Origin: Streptomyces antibioticus
GTDB taxonomy: Bacteria > Actinomycetota > Actinomycetes > Streptomycetales > Streptomycetaceae
Assembly: GCF_002019855.1 (NCBI RefSeq)
Contig: NZ_CM007717.1
Span: forward strand, 558,001-622,000
DNA length: 64,000 nucleotides
Direction: 5' to 3'
Shown here: positions 16,100 through 24,785 of the stretch, piece by piece
Position numbering within the stretch: the first letter of the stretch is position 1
How the letters are laid out: the number at the start of each line of letters is the position of its first letter
Translations under genes and position numbers: made by a program
The notes under the pieces: model-generated
What the model saw: only the letters and a program-made list of their open reading frames with translations
Told to the model about the DNA's origin: nothing
The model's database searches: none

Positions 16100-18373
16100 T
16101 CAGGGCGTGAGCTGCCAGCGCTGGATGTAGCCGACGTCGATGGAGGCGCGGTCCTGGACCCGCAGTTTCCAGGTGCCGTTGAGCGGCTGGGCCGAGGCGT
16201 CGACCGTGAAGGTCTGGTCGACGTTGTCGGCGGAGCCGCCGCTGCGGTTGAGCAGGGAGTAGACGGTGCCGTTCGGGCCGACGAGGTCGACGGTCAGGTC
16301 ACCGCGGTAGGTGTGGACGATGTTGACGTAGACCGAGGCGGTGGCGGAGGCGTTGCCCTCGCGTCCCTCGATGGTGACGGCGGACTCCACGGCGGCCCCG
16401 TTGTCGGGGATGTCGACGCGGGTGGAGTTGGCGTAGACGTACGCGATCCGCCAGTTGAAGGTGTCCGAGACCGAGGCGCCGGTGCTGTCGGTGACCGTGA
16501 CGGTGACGTCGCCGGTGCCCAGGGTGGTCGGGGTGCCGGTGATCAGACCGCTCGGGCTGATGGTGAGGCCGTCGGGCAGTCCGGTCGCCTCGTAGGTGAG
16601 GCCGGCGCCGGTGTTGGTGGTGTAGGCGTCCACCTGGAGGCTGACCGCCTGGCCGATGCCGCTGGTCTGGTCGGCGATCGGGGCGAGGTTGACGCCGAGG
16701 GCTATCCGGTTGCCGACGTTGATGGCGGCCCAGGCGTCGGCGACGGCCAGGTAGGTGGGGCTGTAGGCGCCGAACAGGTCGGCGGCGGCCGACAGGGTGG
16801 CGGTGCGGGCGCCCGCGTAGTTCGTGGAGGAGGTCATGTACGTGGTGAGCGCCCGGTACCAGATCGCGGCGGCGTTCTGGACGCCGATGCCGGTGACGGC
16901 CTGGCCGTCGTAGGTCGGGCTGTCGTAGGCGACGCCGTTGACGGTCTTGGCGCCGCTGCCCTCGGAGAGCAGGTAGAAGAAGTGGTTCGCCGGACCCGAG
17001 GAGTAGTGGACGTCGATGCCGCCCAGGCTGGAGCTCCAGTAGTCGCGCGAGGAGCCGTCCTTGGAGGGCTTGTCCATGTAGCGCAGCGGGGTGCCGTTGC
17101 CGTTGATGTCGATCTTCTCGCCGACGAGGTAGTCCGGGACGTCGGCGGTGAGGCCGGCGTCGAACTCGACGGCCGCGGCGAAGATGTCCGAGGTCGCCTC
17201 GTTGAGACCGCCGGACTCGCCCGCGTAGGTCAGATTGGCGGTGGCGCTGGTGACACCGTGGCTCATCTCGTGCGCGGCCACGTCGAGCGAGGTCAGCGGG
17301 TGGGTGTTGCCCGAGCCGTCGCCGTACGTCATGCAGAAGCAGCTGTCCTGCCAGAACGCGTTGACGTAGTTGTTGCCGTAGTGGGCGCGGCTGTAGGCGG
17401 CGACACCGTCGTTGCGGATGCCGTTGCGGCCGTGCACGTTCTTGAAGTAGTCCCAGGTGGCGGCGGCGCCGAAGGCCACGTCGACACCGGCGGTCTGCCG
17501 GTTGGCCGTGGTGCCGTCGCCCCAGACATCGTTGTCGTCCGTGAAGAGGGTCCCGGTGCCGGAGGTGCCCTGGTTGAGGTCGTAGGTGCGCTGGTTCGCG
17601 CGGTCCGGGTCCACGAGCTGGTACGTCGATCCCGACAGGGTGGAGCCGACCGTGACCTCGCCGCTGTACTGGCCGGTGCCGCTGCCGGTGTGCACCTTCT
17701 CGGCGGCCAGGATCTGCTTGCCGGTGGTCGCGTCGGTGACCACCTGGAGCTCGCTCGGGGTGCCGTCCTCCTGGACGCCCTCGACCACCGTCTCCCAGGC
17801 GAGCGCCGGCTTGCCGGTGCCGGCGGCCCAGACGACGAGGCGCGGCGCGCGCTCGGTCGCGGTGCCGGAGACGTCGGCGCTCTTCGCGGCCGCGACCGCC
17901 CGGCTGCCGGCCTGCGCGGCGGAGAGCTTCGGGGTCAGCGAGGGCACGCCGAGACGCGCGGTGGCGGCCTTGGACACGGTGGTCCGGTTGTTCTTGAGGT
18001 GGACGACCAGGTCGCCGCCGAGGACGGGCAGTCCGGCGTAGGTGCGCTCGTAGCGGGTGTGGGTGGTGCCGTCGGCGTCCTGGATGACGTCCTTGACGAC
18101 GAGTTTCTCCTGCCCGCCGAGGCCGAGTCGCTGGGCGGTGGCCGCCGAGGCGCTCTGGGCGCTCTTGATCAGCGCGGTGCGGCGGGACGGCGTCAGGGTC
18201 ACCGGGGCGGAACCGGCGCGGGGGGTGGCGGTGATCGTCGTGGGGCCGGGGTCGGCGGGCGCGGCCGAGACGGGTCCGGCGGGGGCGCCGAGGGCCAGCA
18301 GGGTGCCGACGGCGGTGAGGGCGAGGACGGTGGCGCGTCTGCGCCGGGTGACGAGGCGGGGTCGCCGGGGCAA
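16100..18373 (-). CDS. secreted M4 (thermolysin-like) metalloprotease with Ig-like and P domains
   Basis: The start is a TTG at 18373 with AGAAGGAG 6 nt upstream; no ATG or GTG with a comparable site exists. The 757-aa prepro-protein has, in order: signal peptide, FTP/PepSY propeptide (TRYERTYAGLPVLGGDLVVHL), the M4 catalytic domain with zinc motif HEMSH (368-372) and third ligand Glu in GGLNEATSDIF, the M4 C-domain, a He_PIG putative Ig domain (ATGLPDGLTISPSGLITGTP), and a C-terminal P/proprotein-convertase-like domain (YRGDLTVDLVGPNGT...GTWKLRVQD). The propeptide is normally removed autocatalytically outside the cell. A homologous protease lies at 32794-35196. Confidence 0.93.
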   Translation of the reverse strand: MPRRPRLVTRRRRATVLALTAVGTLLALGAPAGPVSAAPADPGPTTITATPRAGSAPVTLTPSRRTALIKSAQSASAATAQRLGLGGQEKLVVKDVIQDADGTTHTRYERTYAGLPVLGGDLVVHLKNNRTTVSKAATARLGVPSLTPKLSAAQAGSRAVAAAKSADVSGTATERAPRLVVWAAGTGKPALAWETVVEGVQEDGTPSELQVVTDATTGKQILAAEKVHTGSGTGQYSGEVTVGSTLSGSTYQLVDPDRANQRTYDLNQGTSGTGTLFTDDNDVWGDGTTANRQTAGVDVAFGAAATWDYFKNVHGRNGIRNDGVAAYSRAHYGNNYVNAFWQDSCFCMTYGDGSGNTHPLTSLDVAAHEMSHGVTSATANLTYAGESGGLNEATSDIFAAAVEFDAGLTADVPDYLVGEKIDINGNGTPLRYMDKPSKDGSSRDYWSSSLGGIDVHYSSGPANHFFYLLSEGSGAKTVNGVAYDSPTYDGQAVTGIGVQNAAAIWYRALTTYMTSSTNYAGARTATLSAAADLFGAYSPTYLAVADAWAAINVGNRIALGVNLAPIADQTSGIGQAVSLQVDAYTTNTGAGLTYEATGLPDGLTISPSGLITGTPTTLGTGDVTVTVTDSTGASVSDTFNWRIAYVYANSTRVDIPDNGAAVESAVTIEGREGNASATASVYVNIVHTYRGDLTVDLVGPNGTVYSLLNRSGGSADNVDQTFTVDASAQPLNGTWKLRVQDRASIDVGYIQRWQLTP

Positions 18374-18701
18374 CGTGTTCTCCTTCTGCGAAGGTCGGCC
18401 CGTGATGCGAGCCGAGGTGGGGGTGGGATCGCAGGGGGGTGGGATCGCAGGGGATGAGATCGCAGGGGTGGGGGACTGCGGTGACGGAGCGTGAAGCACC
18501 GGTGAACTTCGGGAAGCAGCCTGGCACTGCGTGCACGGCTTTGTCATGGGAATGCCAAGACAACGGCTGGAAATGACCAGGTGCCTGGGCCGTTCGAGTG
18601 GTCCGTTCCCGCGGGCCGTCGTAGCGTCGATACAGCACTTCACCGGGTGATCCGTGTGATCCGGCACGGACGGGTCCCGGGACGGGCGGGCGGGAGCGGA
18701 C
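18374..18701. other. 328-bp divergent intergenic region with direct repeats
   Basis: This region separates the divergent protease and small secreted protein genes. It contains three direct GATCGCAG(G) repeats (listed separately) close to the protease start. Further upstream is an AT-richer zone (18530-18575) containing TTGTCATGGGAATGCCAAGA, the probable protease promoter area. No RNA gene or hairpin terminator was seen. Confidence 0.5.
18427..18465 (-). repeat. three direct GATCGCAG repeats in the protease leader
   Basis: Copies start at 18427, 18443 and 18458, each followed by a run of G and spaced 16 and 15 bp. They lie 54-92 bp upstream of the TTG start. They may be regulator half-sites or a simple slippage duplication. 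Confidence 0.65.
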
Positions 18702-19169
18702 ATGCGACACACGACGAGAACAGCGGTCATCATGGGCGCGGCACTGGGTCTCACCGCGACGGTCGGCACGGCCACGGCGGCCCCCGCCGCCGCCCCGCCG
18801 ACAGTGGAGCGGGCCGTGGTGCGGCAGGCCCCGGACCCTGTCCTCGTCGACTGCCTCTGGAAGCCCGAGGTGCGCCCGAAGGCGTTCATCCTGGCCTGCG
18901 GCGACGGCAACAGCAGGCTCGTCTCGCTGCACTGGGACACCTGGGGCGCCCGGTCGGCGCGCGCCACCGGGGTCAACGTCGTCAACGACTGCGATCCGTA
19001 CTGCGCGGCCGGCAGCTTCCACCCGTACGCGGTGGTGGTACGGCTGGACCGGCCGGAGCCGTGGAAGAAGAACCCGCGGGTCGAGCACTACACCCGGATG
19101 ACGCTGACCTACCTCGGGGAGCGGCCGCCGCAGTACGACCGGGTCGTCACGCTTCCCCTGTGGAACTGA
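18702..19169 (+). CDS. small secreted protein of unknown function, 155 aa
   Basis: The ATG at 18702 opens a short basic n-region (MRHTTRTAV) and an alanine-rich hydrophobic core, with cleavage near ATAAPA, so it is likely Sec-exported. The mature part is about 125 aa with four cysteines (VDCLWK, LACGDGN, NDCDPYC) that could form two disulfides. It also has a WDTWG motif and a C-terminal TLPLWN. This resembles unannotated Streptomyces secreted proteins. No enzymatic signature is visible. It is divergent from the M4 protease and could be a substrate or inhibitor, but nothing in the sequence proves that. Confidence 0.7.
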   Translation: MRHTTRTAVIMGAALGLTATVGTATAAPAAAPPTVERAVVRQAPDPVLVDCLWKPEVRPKAFILACGDGNSRLVSLHWDTWGARSARATGVNVVNDCDPYCAAGSFHPYAVVVRLDRPEPWKKNPRVEHYTRMTLTYLGERPPQYDRVVTLPLWN

Positions 19170-19175
19170 CCGGCG

Positions 19176-19628
19176 TCACTCCATGAGGCCGGCCGCCAGC
19201 GTCGCGCCCAGTTCCCAGCACGCCTCGACGTCCGCCTTGGCCGGCTCACCGGTGACGGTGACCGGCTCGGCGGCGCGCCGCCAGCCGAGCCCGGTGGTGA
19301 CGGTCTCGACGGCGCGCACCGCGCCGGTGACGTCGTTGCCGCCGTGCACCCAGTAGCCGAAGGGCAGGCCGCGGGTGGCGTCGAGGCACGGGTAGTACAC
19401 CTGGTCGAAGAAGTGCTTGAGCGCGCCCGACATGTAGCCGAGGTTCGCCGGGGTGCCGAGCAGACAGGCGTCCGCGTCCAGGACGTCGGAGGCGGTGGCG
19501 GCGAGCGCGGCGCGGCGCACCACCCGGACCCCCTCGATCTCCGGGGCCGTCGCGCCCGAGACGACCGCTTCGAACAGCGCCTGGCAGTTCGGCGAGGGGG
19601 TGTGATGGACGATCAGCAAGGTGGCCAC
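19176..19628 (-). CDS. flavodoxin-like / NADPH-dependent FMN reductase-family protein
   Basis: The 150-aa protein starts MATLLIVHHTPSPNCQALFEAV, a flavodoxin-fold first strand and phosphate-binding loop for FMN. The second flavin loop is recognisable as LLGTPANLGYMSGALKHFFDQ, and a third loop near GYWVHGGND. Such WrbA/flavodoxin-related proteins bind FMN and act as quinone or general NAD(P)H reductases; the substrate cannot be told. It is convergent with the small secreted protein gene (6 bp between stops). Confidence 0.8.
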   Translation of the reverse strand: MATLLIVHHTPSPNCQALFEAVVSGATAPEIEGVRVVRRAALAATASDVLDADACLLGTPANLGYMSGALKHFFDQVYYPCLDATRGLPFGYWVHGGNDVTGAVRAVETVTTGLGWRRAAEPVTVTGEPAKADVEACWELGATLAAGLME

Positions 19629-19886
19629 GGAACGGAACCCTGCCCGCTCCCCCGCCGGGCCGCAAGCGACACCCCGGCGGGGCTGTCACGCAGGTGTGGG
19701 CCCCGGCACCGCTGATTCGCACAACTCCCGTACGACCGTGGTCGATTGAGGTCACGGATCTTCGATTTCCGAACCCTTCCCGGCCAGTCCCGGAGCGTGC
19801 CGCTCCCCCGCCGGACGGGCTCCGTACGGTCGTTCACGAGCGGGACGGGAGGAACCCGGACCCGTACGAACGGCAGGAGGAGCGCC

Positions 19887-20261
19887 ATGGCGAATGTGGA
19901 AATCTCTCTGAAGGAGATCATGACCACGGCGGAGGGGGCGGTGGGTGCCGCCGTCGTGGACTACACCAGCGGGATGGCCCTGGGGACCATGGGCGGCGGC
20001 AAGGACCTCGATCTCGGGGTCGCCGCGGCGGGCAACACCGATGTGATCCGCGCGAAGGTCCGCACCATGGAACACCTCGGCCTGAAGGGCGAGATCGAGG
20101 ACATCCTGATCACCCTGGGGAGTCAGTACCACCTCATCCGGCTCGTCCAGAGCCGGCAGGGCACGGGGCTGTTCATCTACCTCGTGCTGGACCGGGCCCG
20201 TTCCAATCTGGCCATGGCCCGCCACCAGCTCAAGCGCATCGAGGCCGAACTCGAGGTGTAG
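19887..20261 (+). CDS. Roadblock/LC7-like small regulatory protein
   Basis: The ATG at 19887 lies behind AGGAGGAG. The 124-aa protein has the pattern [30 protein letters not shown], which resembles the Roadblock/LC7 fold of CvnB-type proteins. A second half follows ([30 protein letters not shown]...GLFIYLVLD). Roadblock proteins regulate small GTPases. The gene lies 1.6 kb upstream of a conservon that already contains its own Roadblock protein. That proximity, plus the ArsR and Prim-Pol-like genes between them, suggests a link, which is inference. Confidence 0.75.
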   Translation: MANVEISLKEIMTTAEGAVGAAVVDYTSGMALGTMGGGKDLDLGVAAAGNTDVIRAKVRTMEHLGLKGEIEDILITLGSQYHLIRLVQSRQGTGLFIYLVLDRARSNLAMARHQLKRIEAELEV

Positions 20262-20468
20262 GCATCCGGACGATCCTCGGCTTCGCACACCCTCGACTTG
20301 CAGATTTCTTCATCTCGACACATCCAGATCAACGCATCACCGGGGTGTGCGGAGCCCGCAGCCACGAGGATCGTGACGCAGGACCTCGCGCGCGGCGGCA
20401 CACGGAGGCGGGCCGCCGCGCCGCCGAGCACCACTCAACCCACCGCGGCAGGGAGCGAGCGAACGACC

Positions 20469-20957
20469 ATGCAGGTCCCCCTCTACCAGGCAAAGGCCGA
20501 GTTCTTCCGCATGCTCGGGCACCCGGTCCGTATCAGGGTCCTCGAACTGCTCCAGAGCGGCCCCGTCGCCGTGCGGGACCTGCTCACCGAGATCGAGATC
20601 GAACCGTCCAGCCTCTCCCAGCAGTTGGCGGTGCTGCGGCGCTCCGGGATCGTGGTGTCGATCCGGGAGGGCTCGACGGTCAGCTACGCGCTGGCCGGCG
20701 GTGACGTCGCCGAGCTGCTGCGGGCGGCCCGCCGCATCCTGACCGAACTCCTGGCGGGACAGAACGAGTTGCTGGCCGAACTGCGCCAGGCGGACCCGCC
20801 GCTGCCCGGACCCCGGCCGGCGGACGCGCCGCTGACCGATGCGCCACTGGACGACACTGCGCTCACCGACACTGCGCTCACCGACGCCCCGTTGACCGAC
20901 GCCCCGCTGTCCCGTCCGCAGCTTCCCGTGCCGCAGGGAGGTGGGGCCAGGACCTGA
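20469..20957 (+). CDS. ArsR-family HTH regulator with repetitive C-terminal tail
   Basis: The 163-aa protein starts at ATG 20469. Residues 1-100 form a winged-helix ArsR/SmtB domain: FFRMLGHPVRIRVLELLQSGPVAVRDLL, then IEPSSLSQQLAVLRRSGIV (recognition helix) and REGSTVSYALAGG (wing). No cysteine is present, so classic metal sensing at alpha3/alpha5 Cys sites is unlikely. Residues 119-148 consist of six DAPLT-like pentapeptides encoded by a 15-bp tandem repeat. It shares direction with the Roadblock-like gene upstream, so it may report on or control that locus. Confidence 0.85.
   Translation: MQVPLYQAKAEFFRMLGHPVRIRVLELLQSGPVAVRDLLTEIEIEPSSLSQQLAVLRRSGIVVSIREGSTVSYALAGGDVAELLRAARRILTELLAGQNELLAELRQADPPLPGPRPADAPLTDAPLDDTALTDTALTDAPLTDAPLSRPQLPVPQGGGART
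20823..20912 (+). repeat. six tandem copies of a 15-bp coding unit
   Basis: Units of the type GACxCxCCGCTGACC encode D-(A/T)-(P/A)-L-(T/D/S). Copies three and four are identical (GACACTGCGCTCACC), which suggests recent slippage. The array lies in-frame in the ArsR gene, so copy-number change would alter the tail length without a frameshift. Confidence 0.85.
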
Positions 20958-21159
20958 CGACCTCGCCCGCGCCGGTCGAACAAGGGCGCGGACATCGAAC
21001 GAAACAGACCGAAACGCCAGGCCCCGCCACCCCTTCCGCCATGTAGAAATATCTACCAGCATGCATATGCCGAGTCGGCATGCGCGCCGACGGCGACCGC
21101 CCGGCGGCGTGCCGACCAGCGTCCGGCCGGGTCCTGGGGACATCGGACGGAGCCGGTCG

Positions 21160-21627
21160 ATGAACGAAGTGATGTGGGATCGCGGCGTGGAATGGCTCGC
21201 CGCCGCGGCGAAGGACCCTCGGGTCTGCAAACGGGACTGGGACCAGGGCGAGGGCATCGCCCTCCTGGAGGCGGGCCGTTACTGGGACGTGCTCAGCGTG
21301 CCGGACCGGCTGGGCATGCTGGCGCTGGACCTGCTGTGGCAGTCGGCCCGGCCCGTCCCCGGACCCACCCTGGTGGACACCGCGGCCCACCGGGTGGGCT
21401 TCTTCCTGCCGCCGGACCCCGGCAGCAGATGGATCGGGGCCGGACTGCGGCACGCGAGCCGGGGCTCCTGGGTCGCGGTGCCGCCGCCGTACCGGCCGGC
21501 CCGGTTCGTGGAGTGGCTCGTGCCACCGGACGGCACGGGCTCCCTGCACGCGCCGGTCACGCTGGAACTGGCGCTGCGTCAGGCGAACGGCACGCTGGCC
21601 GTGCTGACACCGCTGTACGCGGAATAG
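21160..21627 (+). CDS. bifunctional primase/polymerase (Prim-Pol) N-terminal-like protein, probably non-catalytic
   Basis: ATG 21160 has GGAG 9-10 nt upstream; the open frame extends further but looks non-coding. The 155-aa protein shows VDTAAHRVGFFLPP, SWVAVPPPYRPARFVEWLVPPDGTGSLHAP, similar to short actinobacterial proteins annotated as bifunctional primase/polymerase N-terminal domain. The metal-binding acidic motifs expected of an active Prim-Pol are not obvious, so a binding or regulatory role is more likely. It is followed by the conservon in the same direction after 270 bp. Confidence 0.55.
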   Translation: MNEVMWDRGVEWLAAAAKDPRVCKRDWDQGEGIALLEAGRYWDVLSVPDRLGMLALDLLWQSARPVPGPTLVDTAAHRVGFFLPPDPGSRWIGAGLRHASRGSWVAVPPPYRPARFVEWLVPPDGTGSLHAPVTLELALRQANGTLAVLTPLYAE

Positions 21628-21646
21628 CGCCACCCGGATGACATAT

Positions 21647-21667
21647 TTGGGCTGTTGAGAGGCCCAA
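21647..21667 (+). terminator. weak hairpin after the Prim-Pol-like gene
   Basis: TTGGGC and GCCCAA flank a 9-nt loop starting 20 bp after the stop codon. The stem is only 6 bp, so termination would be partial, leaving room for a separate conservon promoter in the following 230 bp. Confidence 0.4.
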
Positions 21668-21897
21668 CTCGGCTGTCCCGCACGGCAATTCAGACACTCG
21701 GCACAGATGTGAACACATGCCGGGCACTTTCTGAGGCGAGTATCGCTCAACCGTGCGGGATCGGTCGATGACGGTGTGTACTGTGCTGCGAGTGCCCGGA
21801 CACACCTTCCTTCCCGGGCATTCCTGTGCCCTGCCCGCCTTCCCCCCGCCTGCTCGCTCGCCCGGAACGACGTCCCCTCTTCTGGAACCGAAAATCG

Positions 21898-23385
21898 ATG
21901 ATCCAATTACCGGACCTGGCCGTCGGCGGTCTCGCCGCCGGGACACTGTCCGCGCTCGCCCTCGCCGGCACGTTGCTGCGGCTGCGACGGCAACAGAGCA
22001 GGCAGCGCGCCGAGATATCCGCCCTGCACCATCAACTCGACGCCTCCATACGGGCGTTCACGGCGGAGGTCGAGCACCTCGCGAACCACCGGGTGCCCGC
22101 GGCGGCCCGTAAGGTCGCCCATCCGCACCTGGAGGTGCCGGGCCCGCTCCAGCCGTCCGTCCTCGGCACCCCGGCCGGGATCGCCCTGGAGAACGTGCTG
22201 CTGGCGCTCCAGTCCGAGGTGTCCGCCCAGCGCACCCGGGTGGACGCGGCCGCCCAGGCCGGGATGCGCGGCGCGACCCGGGAGATCCAGGCCGCCCTGT
22301 ACCGGCTCCAGGACGCCCTGCGCGGACTCCAACAGCGCTACGACGACCCCGAGTTGGCGCAGACGCTGTTCCAACTGGACCACGAGAACGAGCAGTCGCT
22401 GCGGCGGGCGCAGGTCGCCGCCGTGGTGTGCGGGGCCTGGGTCGGACTGGCCCGCGAGGAGTCGCACCTGGTCGACGCGGTGACCGGCGGTCAGGCCCGG
22501 CTCGCCGGATATCAGCGGGTCACGGTCCACAACCACCTCGAACCCGGCACGGCCCTGGTGTCGCACGCCGTGGAGCCGGTCGCGATCATCGTCGCCGAAC
22601 TCCTCGACAACGCGCTGCGGCACTCCTCCCCGGACACCGAGGTCCTGGTGAGCCTCGCCCACGTCCACCACGGGGTCTGTGTCACCGTCGACGACGCGGG
22701 CCTCGGCATGACCCGCGACGAACGCGAGCGCGCCCAGCGGCTGGTGGCCGGCGACGACCCGATCCTGCTGACCGACCTGGGCGACCCGCCGCGGATGGGA
22801 CTGGCGGCGATCGGCCGGCTGACCCGCCAGTTCGACCTGGGCGTGGACGTCTCCTCGACCTCCCCCTACGGCGGGGTGCGGGCGGTGCTGCGGATCGACA
22901 AGCACCTCCTCAGCCGGATCGACCCCGAGGAGCGGCCCCCGGCGGCCAGCGCCGCGCCCACCACCCGCAGGCCGGCGTCCGAACAGACGGCCGTGCCCCC
23001 CCATGCGTACGGGACGGAGCACGGCGAGGCGGAACCGGCCGGACACCGGACCGCCCCGGACACCGCCCCGGACACCGACGCGCTCCCGCAGCGCCGTCGC
23101 CGCACCCGGCCCGCCGTACCGGAGCCGGCCGCGGCGGAGAGCGCCGTACCCGAGCCGGCCGCCGAGCACACGGCCGGGGCCGGATGGCCGGCCCGCAGTC
23201 CGCGGGACGCGGCGGCCGCGCTGGGCGCCCTCCAGTCCGGCACCGCCGCCGCCCGCGCGGGCGCGGCCGAACTGCCCGGGGCCTTCGCGGCGGGCGCCGA
23301 CGACACCGAGCAGACCGACCACACAGACGACCGCGCGGACGACGACCTCGCAGACGACCGCACAGAAGGGGGTGCGGCCCGATGA
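21898..23385 (+). CDS. cvnA: conservon CvnA-type membrane GHKL sensor-like protein
   Basis: The 495-aa protein has one N-terminal membrane helix (about 8-27), a coiled, charged region, and a GHKL ATPase domain. The N-box is VAELLDNALRHSSPDTEV, G1 is VTVDDAGLGM and G2 is RMGLAAIGRLTRQF, then a long Ala/Pro-rich disordered tail. There is no recognisable phospho-accepting H-box, as is usual for CvnA. It is the first gene of a tightly overlapping set, where CvnA is thought to work with CvnB, C and D at the membrane in a G-protein-like complex. It overlaps cvnB by ATGA. Confidence 0.92.
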   Translation: MIQLPDLAVGGLAAGTLSALALAGTLLRLRRQQSRQRAEISALHHQLDASIRAFTAEVEHLANHRVPAAARKVAHPHLEVPGPLQPSVLGTPAGIALENVLLALQSEVSAQRTRVDAAAQAGMRGATREIQAALYRLQDALRGLQQRYDDPELAQTLFQLDHENEQSLRRAQVAAVVCGAWVGLAREESHLVDAVTGGQARLAGYQRVTVHNHLEPGTALVSHAVEPVAIIVAELLDNALRHSSPDTEVLVSLAHVHHGVCVTVDDAGLGMTRDERERAQRLVAGDDPILLTDLGDPPRMGLAAIGRLTRQFDLGVDVSSTSPYGGVRAVLRIDKHLLSRIDPEERPPAASAAPTTRRPASEQTAVPPHAYGTEHGEAEPAGHRTAPDTAPDTDALPQRRRRTRPAVPEPAAAESAVPEPAAEHTAGAGWPARSPRDAAAALGALQSGTAAARAGAAELPGAFAAGADDTEQTDHTDDRADDDLADDRTEGGAAR

Positions 23386-23804
23386 CCAGCCGCAACACCG
23401 GCGACACGGCATGGGTGCTGGAACCGATCCTCGAGGTGCCGCACGTGACGGCGGCCGTCATGCTGACCCGGGACGGGCTCGTCACCGGGTACACCGACGC
23501 CCTGTCGCAGCCGTCGGCCGAGCGGGTCGCCGCCATCACCAGCACCGTGCAGGGCGCGTGCAGAACGGCGGCGGCCGCGTTCGCCGACCGGGAGCGGGCC
23601 GACGTACGGCAGATCGTGATCGAGTCCGATCTCGGCTATGTGCTGATCGTGCCCACCGACCACGGCACCTGTGTCGCCGCGTACGGCGACGGGGAGGTGC
23701 GCCTGGACATGCTGGCGCACCGCGTCCACTCCCAGGTGGTGCGACTGGGCGAGAAGGCCATGGCGGCCGCGTCCCGAGGGGCCGACGACACCGCTCCCGC
23801 ATGA
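23382..23804 (+). CDS. cvnB: conservon CvnB-type Roadblock/LC7 protein
   Basis: The 140-aa Roadblock/LC7 domain protein starts with the overlapping ATGA. Typical features are VPHVTAAVMLTRDGLVTGYTD in the first strands, ERVAAITSTVQGACRTAA in the central helix and DLGYVLIVPTDHGTCVAAYGDGEV. In known conservons this protein interacts with the GTPase CvnD and with CvnC. It overlaps cvnC by ATGA. Confidence 0.93.
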   Translation: MTSRNTGDTAWVLEPILEVPHVTAAVMLTRDGLVTGYTDALSQPSAERVAAITSTVQGACRTAAAAFADRERADVRQIVIESDLGYVLIVPTDHGTCVAAYGDGEVRLDMLAHRVHSQVVRLGEKAMAAASRGADDTAPA

Positions 23805-24163
23805 CGGGCCGACCGGCCGGCCGTCCCCTCGTCCCCGCCTATCTGTCCACCGGCGGAGTGGCCAGGCCCAGCCGCCCCCACATGGAGCGGCTGACGGTGC
23901 TGGCGCTCGGCGACGGAGCCCGGCCCGCCGGGCTCCCGCCGGCCGGACTCGCCCTGCTGGACGCCCTGGAGGGCGGCTCGCTGGCGGTGGTGGAGGCGGC
24001 GGCGCTGCTGCGGCTGCCGGTGTCCGCGGTGCGGGTGCTGGCGGCCGACCTGGTCGACCGGGACCTGATCCTGGCCCGGGCGCCGATCCCGCCCGCCGAA
24101 CGCTTCGACCCCGACCTGCTGAAGAGAGTGGCCGATGGCCTCCGCGCCCTCAAGCACACCTAG
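23801..24163 (+). CDS. cvnC: conservon CvnC-type DUF742 protein
   Basis: The 120-aa DUF742 protein has GRPLVPAYLSTGGVARPSR at the front and a winged-helix-like second half (EGGSLAVVEAAALLRLPVSAVRVLAADLVDRDLI.AR). It may be a DNA- or protein-binding adaptor. Its 3' end overlaps cvnD by 29 nt, a typical conservon arrangement that enforces coupled synthesis. Confidence 0.92.
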   Translation: MTGRPAGRPLVPAYLSTGGVARPSRPHMERLTVLALGDGARPAGLPPAGLALLDALEGGSLAVVEAAALLRLPVSAVRVLAADLVDRDLILARAPIPPAERFDPDLLKRVADGLRALKHT

Positions 24164-24785
24164 CGCCCATTCCTCCGGCCGCCCCCGCGACGCGGCCGGC
24201 GCCGACGGCATCCATCTGCCGGACACCGCCCGTGACCTGGTGAAGATCCTGGTCGCGGGGCCGTTCGGGGTGGGCAAGACCACCCTGATCGACTCCGTGT
24301 CCGAGATCCGGCCGCTGCACACCGAGGAGCATCTCAGCGAGGCGTCCGCGACGGTGGACGACCTGGCCGGGGTGCGGGACAAGGCGAGCACGACCGTCGC
24401 GATCGACTTCGGCCGGCTCAGCCTGCCGGGCGGGGTCGTGCTGTATCTGTTCGGCACCCCGGGCCAGGAGCGGTTCCGGGCGCTGTGGGACGACATCGCC
24501 TACGGGGCGCTCGGCGCGCTCGTGCTGGTGGACAGCCGGCGGCTCGACGCGTCGTTCGACGTGCTGGGGCTGGTGGAGGACAGCGGGCTGCCGTACGCGG
24601 TCGCCTTCAACGACTTCCCGGACGCGCCCCGGAACCACGGCCCCGAGCAGTTGCGCCGCGCCCTGGACCTGGAGCCGGGGACGCCGATGGTGACGTGCGA
24701 CGCGCGGGACACCAACTCCTCGATCGACGCGCTGCTCGCGCTGGTCGACCATCTCATCACCCGTGACCCCCTGGAGGCCCGGTGA
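24135..24785 (+). CDS. cvnD: conservon CvnD-type small GTPase
   Basis: The 216-aa protein has a Ser/Ala-rich leader, then a GTPase domain: P-loop AGPFGVGKTT, switch I threonine in ASTTVAIDFGRL and switch II FGTPGQERFRALW. The usual NKxD base-recognition motif is replaced by AFNDFPDAP, as is common in CvnD proteins. These MglA/Rag-like actinobacterial GTPases are controlled by the Roadblock partner encoded upstream. It overlaps the P450 gene by GTGA. Confidence 0.93.
   Translation: MASAPSSTPSAHSSGRPRDAAGADGIHLPDTARDLVKILVAGPFGVGKTTLIDSVSEIRPLHTEEHLSEASATVDDLAGVRDKASTTVAIDFGRLSLPGGVVLYLFGTPGQERFRALWDDIAYGALGALVLVDSRRLDASFDVLGLVEDSGLPYAVAFNDFPDAPRNHGPEQLRRALDLEPGTPMVTCDARDTNSSIDALLALVDHLITRDPLEAR

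Noticed and set aside
16085..18457. 790-codon plus-strand frame across the M4 protease
   Set aside because: Composition is Gly/Val/Asp-rich and repetitive, typical of high-GC antisense frames. The minus strand encodes an unmistakable protease.
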